A program made the translations under genes and the position numbers. From the NCBI GenBank assembly GCA_018806985.1, contig JADANN010000197.1:699501-763500 (forward strand): a stretch of DNA of 64,000 nucleotides. Direction: 5' to 3'. Shown in pieces: positions 45,337 to 56,700 of the stretch. This stretch comes from Angiostrongylus vasorum (Eukaryota > Nematoda > Chromadorea > Rhabditida > Metastrongylidae). Every line of letters begins with the position of its first letter. The stretch's first letter is position 1. The notes below the pieces were generated by a model that was not told where the DNA came from, ran no database searches, and saw only the letters and a list, made by a program, of their open reading frames with translations.

Positions 45337-45697
45337 TCGGATATGAACCATACGCATTCTTTCAGTTTTCTTGTCATCATTGATGACAACTCATCAATGT
45401 GACAACTTCTGAAAAACACCACCTGTGCCGACAATCTTTTCATCACTCATTCCAGGAATTACTCAACCATATTTTATCTATTCCAATTCTGAAAACTTCT
45501 TAAACTCCTTTTTTTTGTACACTTAAAGCTGAGATATAACCATCTCTATATGTATACCTATGTCTTTTTTGTTATTGTTTTTCTTTCCATGTACCAAATA
45601 TTACGTCTTTCTAGGGAACAAATATGTGTCTCTATAGTTCGGTCATTCTATCGTGTTTTATTTGTGATTCAAATTCCAATATATACCTATTCCTGAA

Positions 45698-45972
45698 GGG
45701 CGCGTGTGGCGCAGTGGTTGGAGGTGTCCTGCAACAAACACGTGTAATCGATCTCTACGCCCATGGCCCACCCAACCTTCCATCCCTCCAGGGTCGGAAA
45801 ATTGGTACCAGACTTGTTTGGGAGAATAGCTGCACTGGCTCGATACATCGGTAGACCACCGGGAGTCATTGTAAAGGCCAGATATGCATTCAATCATCTC
45901 CAGCGATACTTAATAAAGTCGAATGCATGGCTCATCCTTCAGGGATTGATCAACGCCGAGAGCTTTTAACCT
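45698..45972 (+). repeat. SINE family A, full-length
   Basis: GGGCGCGTGTGGCGCAGTGG to GATCAACGCCGAGAGCTTTT; one of the least diverged heads. Confidence 0.9.
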
Positions 45973-46448
45973 TTGCCTATTACTGTGGTTCGAAGCGATT
46001 TTTATCCCACAAAGATCTACCACTGAACTGAGAAAGAAAGGAAAACAAACAAGGATTCATCTTAGACGACTTTTGGAACAGAGAGAGTCTGACAAGGATT
46101 TCTATTCTCCGGGCTTTTTGTTGGCTAGCCGTGACTTGCTAGTTATAGGAGGTTTATCAGAGAGCAGGTTAAGTAGTCAAATTTGCTCTAATGCTAGATG
46201 TCATTGCTTTATCCGAGATCTACGTATCATTCTCTTGAAAAATAATGCACAGCAGATTAAAGAATCACCCAGGTTGAATCTCACTAATCGCCCAAGACTT
46301 CCTATGTAATGATAGAATCTCTAGGTAGGTGCTGTCAGCATGTTTTGCCAAACCACCCTCACACCAATAGAAACAATCATCTTCAAATTTAATAAACTGC
46401 GCTCTCCACTTTGTCTTCGTTTTCGGGATTTTTTAGATTGTACTGGAG

Positions 46449-46735
46449 CTACTAGCTAGCTAGCTAGGGCGCATGTGGCGCAGTGGTTGGAGGTGCCCTG
46501 CAACACACGTGAAATCGATCTCCGCGCCTATGGCCCACCAAGCCTTCCATCTCTCTGGGGTCGGCAAATTGGTACCAGACTTGTTTGGGAGAATGGCTGC
46601 ACTGGCTCGATACATCGGTAGGCCACCGCGAGTCATTGTAAAGGCCAGATATGCATTCAATCGCCTCCAACGATACTTAATGAAGTCGAATGCATGGCGC
46701 ATCCCTCAGGCATTGATCAACGCCGAGAGCTTTGT
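46449..46735 (+). repeat. SINE family A, full-length, preceded by (CTAG)4
   Basis: The SINE (46467-46735) is highly intact. It is preceded by an ACTAGCTAGCTAGCTAG run at 46450-46466, possibly part of the target site. Confidence 0.9.
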
Positions 46736-47267
46736 GTTTTAAGAGCTTTTACTGGGGCTACGGTAGGTAATGCGAGTAATCATCCATCAACGTACTGCAA
46801 AATAAGGTCGAAGATTGTTTTCTGTGGCGCATGTGCATTAGGGACAACTGAAAGTGCTTTCCTGGAATACTTTATGTAAAGCTTTCAAAGTTTTTCTTCC
46901 ATCCTCAATTTTTCGCCTTTGTTTAGTGTTGACTTTACCAATTAATTTTCTTTCTATTCTAGAGATTTTTTACCGAAGTAGTCCAGAGTGCTCGTTTAGC
47001 TCGTTTATTTTTTTGGATCGTTCACCTTTTTTTGTTCATTAACCCTTTCTTTTTTTTCATTTTTTGTTCATTAATGGAGCGGGAAATGCAGTAGTAGTGA
47101 GCCCATTTATCGCGCGAACGATCCAACCTACCCATGCAGTGGTTCGACCTCGCAGCAAAACTATCAAGCTTCTGATCCCTTTGAAGTCGTGAAACTCGGT
47201 GTTCGGTATCAAACTTTTCCTGGCCAACTTATTCAGTATAATCCACATGGGACGGGTACGTTTATAC
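46736..47267. other. unassigned DNA
   Basis: T-rich, no recognised element. Confidence 0.35.
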
Positions 47268-47350
47268 AAGGGTAATAGCGCGTTCGTTCTCCACCGCAAA
47301 CACCTGCGGTCCGGCGTTTTGCAAATATCTCAGTATCGTTGTGGTTGCAT
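47268..47350. mobile_element. foldback MITE family C, one arm only
   Basis: AGGGTAATAGCGCGTTCGTT, CACCGCAAACACCTGCGGTC, TTTTGCAAATATCTCAGTA, then TTGTGGTTG at the edge. Confidence 0.7.
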
Positions 47351-47589
47351 CAGTTTTTTTTATTTTATTTTATATGACACATTTTCACGTCTGCTATGCG
47401 GATCCCACCACTTCTCACATTCATTTCGTTTCCTCGCATCCGTTGTCCACGAGGATCTTCTAACTTTTACGTGTGGCTTCGGTTACTGCTTCGAGCTTTT
47501 CACTCATTTCATCTTGAATGTCGTAAAAGTTAGTCGAGTCAATCCTCCCTGGAGTCCTGAGATAGCCGCTAAAGCGTTCCCAATTTGAT

Positions 47590-47740
47590 TGCAGAGTTAT
47601 TCCCGAACAAGTCCGGTACCGATTTCCTGACCTCGGAGGGATGAGAGCATTGGTTGACCCGTAGCGGAATCGAATTAGTACCATGCTCTTGATGAACCAG
47701 CATCACTACTCCTGTGCTATCCTCCCCCTATCCACCCTGC
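47590..47740 (-). repeat. SINE A-like fragment, inverted, diverged
   Basis: CCCGAACAAGTCCGGTACCG, CTGACCTCGGAGGGATGAGA and a B-box-like GGAATCGAATTAGTACC. Confidence 0.5.
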
Positions 47741-47847
47741 GGTGAAAAGTTGTAATCGGCAGTAGATAAAAAGTTAACATTGTGATTTCGACTGCAGCTT
47801 CAGCTTAACTGGTTTCATTATCGATTTGGGCTTCCCAGATCAATCCG

Positions 47848-48030
47848 TTAACGAGTGATTGCTGGCGGTACTGATCGATAGAAAACGAGCTGAGAGACAG
47901 GCGGAACGAAGGACCTGCATGGTGTGGTGGTGAACGCATTAGTCCCCGGAAAGCGTAATAGCGCGTTGGTTCCCTACCGGAGACAGCTGCAGTCCGAACT
48001 TTTGCAAATATCTCACCGTCATCGTGGTTG
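47848..48030. mobile_element. foldback MITE family C, right part
   Basis: Loop-side GAGTGATTGCTGGCGG, then CGAAGGACCTGCATGGTGTG, CCCCGGAAAGCGTAATAGCG and TTTTGCAAATATCTCACCG. The left arm is missing. Confidence 0.7.
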
Positions 48031-48124
48031 AAGTGATATAGTTGTTAAGTATTGTTTTTTTTTACTGTTTTTTCATCAATGAGCACACACGAGGTTGGTA
48101 TCACAGCATTTATTAACACACAAT

Positions 48125-48160
48125 AGCTGACGTTTCGGCGGTTTCGCCTTCTTTAAAGCC
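48125..48160 (-). ncRNA. hammerhead-like motif, core mutated
   Basis: Minus strand: stem I GGCT/AGCT intact, stem II GGCG/CGCC intact with AAAC loop, GAAACGTC intact, but CUGAAGA reads TTTAAAGA. Shape kept, catalysis unlikely. Confidence 0.5.
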
Positions 48161-48313
48161 TGGAAAGGTCAAAGTAAAATTGCAGTCTATTCAACCAAAC
48201 ACTTTCATAATCCTAGCAGAGAAGACTTGTCACATAAATTTGCACTTGCATAATAAACAGCTTCTTTTAAACAACCACCGTTCTATTCGTTGTAAGCCTT
48301 CAATTCTTCACAG

Positions 48314-48603
48314 GGTCACGTATGGCGCAGTGGTTGGAGGCGCTCTGCAATACATGGAATCGATTCCTGCGCCCCCAGGCTCACCAACCCTTCCATCGCT
48401 CCAGGGTCGGCAAATTTGTACTAGACTTTCTGGTAGGATAGGTCTGGGAGGACGGCAGCATTGACTCGGTACACCGGTAGGTCACCATGAGTCATTGTAA
48501 AGGCCAGGTATTCATTCAATCACCTCCATTGATGCTTAATGAAGTCGAATGCATGGCGCATCCCTCAGGGGATTGGACATCTTCGAGAGCCCTTTTATCC
48601 TTT
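48314..48603 (+). repeat. SINE family A, full-length with internal duplication
   Basis: TCACGTATGGCGCAGTGG to TTCGAGAGCCCTTTTATCC. Around 48430-48450 the GTAGGATAGGTCTGGGAGGA string suggests a short local duplication. Confidence 0.82.
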
Positions 48604-49109
48604 ATAAGGATTCCAGTTAACTGGTGGAGAGCAACCGCACAGAGTACTACACGGGCAATGAATGTGTCTGGGTCACGTCGTAGAAACAGCCTGAGCTGTG
48701 GCGCTTGGTCACGTATCATCACAAGACACTCCTCTTCGCGGTTCATTTTTGAGTCTTTGGAACTGATCCAAAACGCTTCAAGAGATTTACATGTTGGTGT
48801 TTTGAATTTCTATGCGAGTATGGTGAGTTTGGCTTCAAAATCTTCTGCTTTATGTTATTGTCTGTTGACACTTTAAATAAGCATATTCTGTCATAATTGC
48901 TGAAAGTTTGGTCGATCTAAAATGAATTCAAAAGGGATCCTAGCTTTTACAATGACATTTAAGGGCAGCGGAATGTTGTGTTGGTATTTGGGCTTTTAAT
49001 GGCAAGCTCAATAGCCATTAAATGATTCTGTAGGGCTGAGTAGCAACGTCTGTTTCATTTTGTTGCAAGGTGCTCTTTATGGAATGCTGCAAATCGCAGC
49101 AATAGAGGA

Positions 49110-49350
49110 TAGAGCTCTCGGTGTTGTTCAATTCCTGAGAGATGCGCCATGCATTCGACTTCATTAAGCATCGTTGGAGATGATTGAATGCATGTCTGGC
49201 GTTTACAATGACTCGCGGTGGCCTACCGATATATCGACCCAGTGCTGCTATCCTCCGAAGCAAGTCTGGTACCAATTTGCCAAACCCGGAAGGATGGAAG
49301 ACGTATGTGTCGCAGTGGCGCCTCCAACCACTGCGCCGCACGCGCCCCCT
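49110..49350 (-). repeat. SINE family A, inverted, head partly deleted
   Basis: Tail at left (GATAGAGCTCTCGGTGTTGT). The CCATGG..GATCGATTCCACG part of the head is missing; AGACGTATGTGTCGCAGTGG follows the body directly. Confidence 0.82.
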
Positions 49351-49544
49351 CACTCACAGTGAGGTTACGGAGAATAATCCGACCCGGTTGCACTGTTCAA
49401 AATACGTTGCAGCCTTTCCTCGTCATGAAGTGGGTGTTTAAGTTTCGCTCTGTTTTCTTTTTTTTGCTGCGGAACCTGGTCGTTTACATCTATGGGACAA
49501 ATATATAGTTGTATCTTTGGGCTTGCACAAGATTGTCAAGAGCT

Positions 49545-49640
49545 TTATTGTGGCTAACGTTTCGGTATATAAAATGGCTTCACTGAGCGATATTATTTCA
49601 TTCGACTGATCCACCGCTCCATTGAATTCAACTCGGTGAG
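49545..49640 (-). mobile_element. possible Penelope-like terminal fragment
   Basis: Minus strand ATACCGAAACGTTAGCCACA with AATAAAGCTC has the 3' half of the hammerhead-like motif; the CUGA box is lost. Confidence 0.3.
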
Positions 49641-50099
49641 ACCAATAAAACCCAAACCGGAAAATGGATGTTTATGAACATTCGAATTATCGCGGCTTTG
49701 ATCACGGGGAAAGAACCGAAACGGTAGTCACAATACAGTTTTGTAACAATCTCTGGTTCGCTTAAAAGTACAACTAGATATTGATCACTCATATATGGGT
49801 TTACCAAGTCATATTTTAAGATATATCCAAATGCTTTCCGCTAATGGGTTTGAAGCTATCAAGTAAGACTCACACTGTAGTGATCTGGATGTCGGGCATG
49901 TCAATATAACATCGTCTATCGGTAATATCCCCATTTGGTGACGCGGATTTTGCTCGTAAACCACCAGGACTGGTAGTTTTCTCAGAATGGAGTTTTTCTG
50001 TAGAATTAGGAGATTGAGTGGATTTCGTTATTCTTGCGAACTCTTGATTCGGTTTAAAGAATTCAGTTTGGGCATTTTTTAACGACTATGAGTTATTCA

Positions 50100-50440
50100 T
50101 TGGGGTTTCCGGAAAGTAGGAATGGCGCTTATCTTTTGCAGAGAACACCGAATCATTGTTGTTGTACTTTGTTTCATTGATAAGCGAATACGAGTTTGTT
50201 ATCAAATATTTATACGGCTTACGTTTCGTCGTCTTCATCTTTCTTAGAGCCAACGATCCGAGCCGATGTCCACCATTCTTCGTATTCTCGATGTTGGTGT
50301 CTCCATCATCGCATCGAGTCGGATCTTCTTCAGTGGAGCACTCTTCAAATGAGACACTCTCACCAGGCAATGCTCTTTTATACAGGATGATTGTTGTTGC
50401 TGTGTATAATATACTTGGTAACAACCTCGCGTTAACTTAT
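50100..50440 (-). mobile_element. non-autonomous hammerhead-bearing repeat, single arm
   Basis: Homologous to each arm of 50751-51239: GCTCTTTTATACAGGATGAT, GTGGAGCACTCTTCAAATGA, TTCGTATTCTCGATGTTGG. Minus-strand motif at 50215-50252: stem I GGCT/AGCC, box CTAAGAA, GAAACGTA. An AACCTCGCG string lies just outside on the plus strand (50416-50424). Confidence 0.5.
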
Positions 50441-50750
50441 CAAGGAAACCAGATATATTGGTTATTTAGACCACGGTTTAAGGAAATTCGGTTTAGAATG
50501 ACATTGTCCTTGTGTTTCGTAGTCGTTAAATTGCATAAACTTTCAGTGAGACTCAAACCCCGAGCGACATAATCTCTTCACAATTCCATCCATACCGCCA
50601 ACATTCCACATAAAATGGAAGCCATAAAGCAGAAATAGAGGGCAGCTTAATTGAATGCTAAGTAAATACAGGGACCACACGGCTGCCTCTGTGTGAGTGT
50701 CAGACTTTCGATGCTTAACTCAACGATGAAGCTGAGATTATAGGCAGTGT

Positions 50751-51239
50751 TTATATTGTTGAGTTTACATAAGGTTGATAAAGATGTTTATTTGGCTAAC
50801 ATTTTGACGGTTTCATCTTCTTCAGAGCCAACGATCCGAGTCTATGCTCCACAGTTGTTCGCATTCTCGAGGTGGCGTCTTCGTCGCGCACAGAGCCGGA
50901 TCTTCCTCGGTGGAGCAACTCTCTCGAATAAGCCATGCTCACCCGGCGATGCTCTTCTATGCAGGACGGTTGTGCTTGATATTGTTACTCGTTGGTAATA
51001 ATTTGTTTTTTCAACGACGAAAGTGAAGAGAGAAGAGCATCGCCGGGTGAGTATTGCTCATTCGAGAGAGGTGCTCCACTGAGGAAGATCCGGCTCGTTG
51101 CGCTACGAAGACGCTACCTCGAGAACACAAACAACTGTGGACTATCGACTCCGATCACCAACTCTGGTGAAGACGAAACCGTGTAAACGTTAGCCGAATA
51201 AACATCTTTATCGACCCCGTGTAAGCTCAACAATATAAG
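50751..51239. repeat. large inverted repeat of a hammerhead-bearing element
   Basis: Left arm 50751-50960, right arm 51031-51239, spacer about 70 bp. Outer ends TTATATTGTTGAGTTTACAT and GTGTAAGCTCAACAATATAA; inner ends ACCCGGCGATGCTCTTCTAT and AGAAGAGCATCGCCGGGTGA. Each arm holds a hammerhead-like motif (50793-50832 minus; 51163-51196 plus). The arms are about 85-90% complementary by eye. Confidence 0.8.
50793..50832 (-). ncRNA. hammerhead-like motif in the left arm
   Basis: Minus strand: stem I GGCT/AGCC (four Watson-Crick-type pairs), CTGAAGA box intact, weak stem II (GAT/GTC), then AAAATGTT in place of GAAACGTC. Confidence 0.4.
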
Positions 51240-51289
51240 CATATGTTGATCAATTTACTACCTAGGTTAAATGACGGTCGGTTCTGAAA

Positions 51290-53760
51290 TTATAAGCAGT
51301 ATTTAAGAGGCATCGAATTTGCTGAACATCGTCGATATGTAAGGATAGGTTAGCACTTAGATGACTGTTTTGTTAGTTAAGTCCTCACCAATTAACGAGT
51401 ATATCTGGTGACTTTCTGTCTACCATTCAGTAGAGTTTGATTTATGAATATCGCGGCGAATCGAGCGAAATCCGAAGCTCTATTTCTCAGTTTGTTCATT
51501 AGCTCACTCTCACTTTATTATACAAAAAGATATTTTATCACTAAAACCACCTCAGAATCACATGAAGATCCCGTCCGTCATAAGCCGTTGGCGTTCCGAG
51601 GTGACAGCTGCATTTCATTTGTGTTCAACCACTTCCCATTAGTCATCTTGCTAACGAGTTACTCTGATTTTGATGGAATCGAATGGCATTAGTGACGAAA
51701 AACATGTAAATGCATGTAGGCACTTGGCAGCTGTTTGCTTTGTTTTTAATGTTTTTTAATCACTGGCACTTTGTTTTTATGTCTACGATTCAGACCATTT
51801 GAATTAACGACCCGATTGTTTAAGTGGTAACTACCAGTAAACTGACACCTTACAAATTTGCACACTACTGGAAATCCAACAATTTAGTCAAATGAGGAAA
51901 ACACGCCGCAAGTGTACTGTGGCTCCGCCTAAGCAACTGTTGCACAACTACAGTGTGTTGTGATAAGCGCTCACTACCAACCATTCGCATCTCTCAACTT
52001 CTTAGATGATATAAATAACTAGAAACATCTATAGGCTCTCGTTAAGCCACCATATTTTTTAATGGCCTTAGCATGACGATGCTTATCGGACCATCGACCT
52101 CATAACCATGACTCCCTCTTCGCTTCAGTTCGCTGATGGTTTCTTCCCTTATGTCTAAATATTTTTTAAAGAAATGGAAAGATTAAATTTTTTTTAAGGA
52201 ATAAGTAAAGTTCGGAAACGTCGAATATTACGAATCAGTCGCCATGTATCTTCTAAGCTGATAAGTACTGCAGTTCTATCACATTTCAGAACTAATCTAC
52301 CGTATTCCTTCAAGGCTTTAACAAATGTCTAGCAGTAACATTGTAGGAAATAGCAAGCACTAATTGTTGAGACTCTCAGCAGCGTCATCCCAATACATGT
52401 CCTACGTCGGAAATTGTGACTTCGGTGAGTTCCCCTTGTCCATCCAGGAACCACGTCAGGGATGAATAAATCTCTCCGCTATGTCCTTCGAAGATGCTCT
52501 TATCTTCTGTAGATCCATTCCACTATTCTTCTTCTATATCTTTTATCAACTCTTCTCAGCAAATGAATATGGAAACGACATAGTTGTTATGGGTCTAGCA
52601 AGTTCGATTCACCATGCTCAACCAGTCGCTTGCACTTTAGATATTTCGCAGTGCTCAATGACTTCAGCCTCCCCTGAGAGTGCTCCATAGAGCAAAAACA
52701 GTCATGAAAATTCATAAGCAATGCAAATCCATAAGGTAACCTAAGTCCATCAAGTGGTCGCTGACGTGGTTAAGAGTGATGAGCGTCATACATGCCTCTT
52801 TCTACTGCGCAGTTTATATGACCCGTTATCACATCTGTTGTGCTGATCCCAACACCTCTTACATTCGATTTCCTCTATTCGAATTCATCGTCCGCAAATT
52901 TCCTCGAACATTCCGCACTTCGTTTCGACTGCTGCTCGAGGATTTCATCTTCTTTATGATTGTCACAGAATGCAGATCAAGTCAATCCGCCTTGCAATCC
53001 CGGAAATGGGCGTGCTAAGGCGTTACTACGTGAATTAGAGGAGAGCGTTGGAGGGGGAGGTTGGTTGAACCGGACCTAGTTTCTTGATAGAATGCATCAT
53101 TAACAACTACGCTACCCACTCCATCCATTTGTACATTTACTCATAGCAAATAACTATTCCGGCCAATTTTCTTGGGGTCATCGACGAAATTCACTCTGTG
53201 AAAGAGTAGTCACTCGAAAGATTATTTAGCTACTGAATCTTTTTTCGACTTAATACTAAGGATCTTATTGCAGTGTTTTCCAAACAAAATCATTTTTTAA
53301 AGTTTAATGAGATTAGAATAAGACGTAGACACTACAGTCAAAATTCCATGGCCACGTAGCATTCTTGTCAGGTTCCAGCCAGTTCACCGTGGTATTCACG
53401 CTTTCACTGAAGTCTAAATTTCACAAAAAAACGGCGGTCTCCATATAGAGGCAGTGGTGTGGGCATGAAGATTAGCGTCTCAGCAGATGCTAGCAAAGGT
53501 GCAAAGCACGATTGACTTTTCATGGCGCTCAGTGCATGATATGATAGAGAAGACGGTTTTTTTGTCGTTCGGTCAAATTATTTTTGCTCAATAAAAATGT
53601 TCCCGATAAACTTCGAAACTCTTCCATATGCGATTGAAACGCTGATAGAATTAACGCTATGTGTCGTGTTTCCTTTCATAAGCCAGTTGTAAGCCGAGTT
53701 TGGGATCATTACGTCAGTTGTAACATGTGATCTCTAAATTAGAAACTAATAAGGATTTCT
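51290..53760. other. 2.5 kb of unassigned DNA
   Basis: Only short ORFs (51444-51692, 52481-52690, 52776-53018), none with a recognised domain, and no copy of families A-E. This lies upstream of the membrane-protein gene, so it may hold its promoter. Confidence 0.35.
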
Positions 53761-53767
53761 GTTACAG
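53761..53767 (+). promoter_or_regulatory. putative trans-splice acceptor
   Basis: GTTACAG ends at 53767, three bases before ATG 53771. Typical nematode spliced-leader position. Confidence 0.4.
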
Positions 53768-53770
53768 ATC

Positions 53771-56700
53771 ATGGATTTCGATCCATATAGTAAAAAATGG
53801 AGTTGCTGTTGTTGTAAGCTGTCATGTGGACTACAAATCTTGGCCACTACTGAGATGTTGCTCACCACCACTATCGCTATCGTCACCATAGTCAATGTTG
53901 TCAAGAGCACCACGGTGCGTTAACGAGTAGTCATGCTTGGTTTACACTAGTTAAATATTAACAGGAATTCGAGAATTCTTATGTCAACTTCTTATTTACT
54001 GCCTACTACAATTTGTCACGGCAGGGTATTATGTGAAATACAACCCTAATGATGCTGAATCTGCGCTGGGGATCGAAGCTATAATGCTTTCCGGGGGCTA
54101 ACTGAGAGCAAGAGAAACGAAAGACCGCATGGTGTGGTGATGAACGAGTTAGTCCCCCCAGAAAGGGTAATATCGTGTTTGATCCCCACCGCAGACACGT
54201 ACGGCGCAGAGTTTTGCAAATATCTCAGCATCACCGTGGTTCTAGGATGATCATCATTGATTTGTAACAATAAAGGCGTCCGAATGGGGGCGGATACCAC
54301 GGTGGCAGTGATGTCGGTCATCACGAGCATGGTGCTAGTTCGATTCCTCGCCGGGCTAACCAAGCCATGGGGTCGGGAAATTGGTACCGGACTTGTCTGG
54401 GAAAAAATCGCTCTTTACATTCCAATTAGGAATGCCCCAGACTGGCTATCTCAAGACTTCAGACAGAATCGAATGGACAAGCATTCTACGACATTCAAGA
54501 TTAAATGAAAATCCTCAAGCAGCAGCCGAAGCCACATTGGAAGATCTTCGTGGATAATGGATGCGAGAAGACGAATCGAATGTAGGAAGTGCTGTGATCT
54601 GCACAGTAGACGTGAAGACGGACCATATAAAAAAATAAAAAAAAGATGTCACAAAAGAACAGATCTTTTTCCTTCTACGTTGCGAACTGCCATAAGATGG
54701 GTAGAAGGAGTCATACGGTTTACTTACTTCCATTTCTCTTCTGTTGTCGTTCAAGAAAATATTCATTTTGATCCAATTTGAGATGTGCGAAGAAGTTTGT
54801 TAGCTCTATTCCTCATTCACTGACACCTACAAAGCCTCTTTTTTCGTATTTCTTAATCATTTTTTAACGAATATACGTTAGTGGCGCAGTGGTCGGAGGC
54901 GCCCTGCAACACACACGTGGAATCGATCTTCGCACCCATGGCCCACCAAGCCTTCCATCCCTCCGGGGTCGGCAAATTGGTACCAGATTTGTTTGGGAGA
55001 ATAGCAGCACTGGCTCGATACATCGGTAGGCCACTGCTAGTTGCATTCAATCGGCTCCAACGATGCTTAATGAAGTCGAATGCATGGCGCATCTCTCAAG
55101 GAGTAATCAACGCTGAGAGCTTTATCCTTTTATTCTTTATACATTAGTAGACCTGTGATACGATAGGAGTAGTTTACAACGTGGTCGAAGAAGTAAAAAT
55201 TGGAATGTTCGAGCCGAATACTCGAATCGAATACTGATGCGTGCATTGGTAGTGGGTGCTTTACCTAATCATCGTCTTTTTTTTGGACTTGTTTCACTTT
55301 CAACGAAATTTCTTTATTTTTTATCCAACCCTATTATCTACATTCCTGTTTACTGTCAACCGAATTGAGTGGATTTCAGAAGGCTTCATCGCTGGTATGT
55401 GTCAATGTCGCTCATTGGCTTCAGTTAGTCCCAAAGAAATGAAGGTCACCACATCGTTTTGTGTCATTGTGAATAGGCGTGATTACGTACTCGTTGGTCT
55501 TCTTGTGGTGAGCTTAACATTCCAAAACATCCAGTCGGTAGCGATTCATGACCACTGAATGCGGTTAAGGCTCATCATATGCTCAGTTCACCTGATTCTC
55601 GACACCTTGGTATTCGCGGTGGCGTCTTTGATCTTTCATCGTCGTCGTAAGTCGGAATTTTGGATTCTTTCTCTTTATTGAGAGTTGAAGAATACTTAAT
55701 CATCAATCCTTCAGTAGCTATGCTTAAGGTCGTAAGATTATTTCATGTACAAATTTATCTTGATAATTTTGTTTCCACATATTTCTTGGCGAATCATTAT
55801 GATTGGATAGAAAGCCGGAAATGTGTAGATATTCCGTAAAGGATAAAAAGGATAAAACCTTCGGCGTTGATCAATTTTTTGAGGGATGCGCCATGCATTT
55901 GACTTCATTAGTATCGTTGAAGGTTATTAGTATTGTATGCATGCCTGACCTTTACAATGACTCGCGGTGGGCTACCGATGTGCCAATTTGCCGACCCCGG
56001 CGGGATGGAAGGCTTAGTGGGCCATGGGCACGGGGATCGATTCCACGTGTGCCCCAATGGTGCCTTCAACCACTGCGGCACATGCGCCCTATAGGTGTTC
56101 CATAGAAAGGTTTATAACAGTCTTTTAACAGCGACAAATATACGTTTAATTTTCTCAATTTTAATTTCGCCTGTGAGTTTACTTCGTTTACCAGTTCCCC
56201 GACTACTGTAATCACCGAAAGAAAAAATATTAGATCTGCTTTTTTGTTGATCCTTTACTTACAAAAGCACTGCAATAAATAATACAAGAAAAGAAAGACC
56301 ACGTGGTGAAAGTTGTCATGAATTTTCATGTGCGCCTCCTATGGATGACGGGTAGAAGAACGAGGTGAAAAACAGCCACATGACTGGCTACGATATTTTA
56401 TATGGAGGAGAATTTGTTGGTGACATTTGTCAGCAAGTCCATCTGAACAACTGCTATCCTAGAAGATTTTGAACAATAGCGATAGATAAGAAGGCGTAAA
56501 CATGAACCACCAACGATTGACAGTTGTCATCAGTTTTCTCTTTGTTCGACTGCACTAAAATCCACGTTAAATTGACGGTGAGCCGCTTTTCTCACGTAGA
56601 AAACAACCAACAATACTTTACGTTGTTGAGAGTAATAGGCCACCTAAATAGACCATTAAAAGGAAGATTCAATCCGCAATGCTCGATGTTCTTGTTGCCT

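Larger units (their letters stand above)
48060..48890 (-). pseudogene. Penelope-like 3' end, inverted, split by a SINE
   Basis: 48607-48890 carries the C-terminus on the minus strand (MNREEECLVMIRDQAP, cf. MNRREECLIITRDTGP in the main copy). 48060-48313 carries the 3' region (CAACCTCGTGTGTGCTC, hammerhead-like motif at 48125-48160, and TGCAGTCTATTCAACCAAAC shared with 37375 and 61740). A family A SINE sits between, so it inserted into this copy. Confidence 0.65.

Noticed and set aside
44986..45446. Cys/Val and His/Thr rich ORFs
   Set aside because: They read through the TG/TATG microsatellite in all frames.
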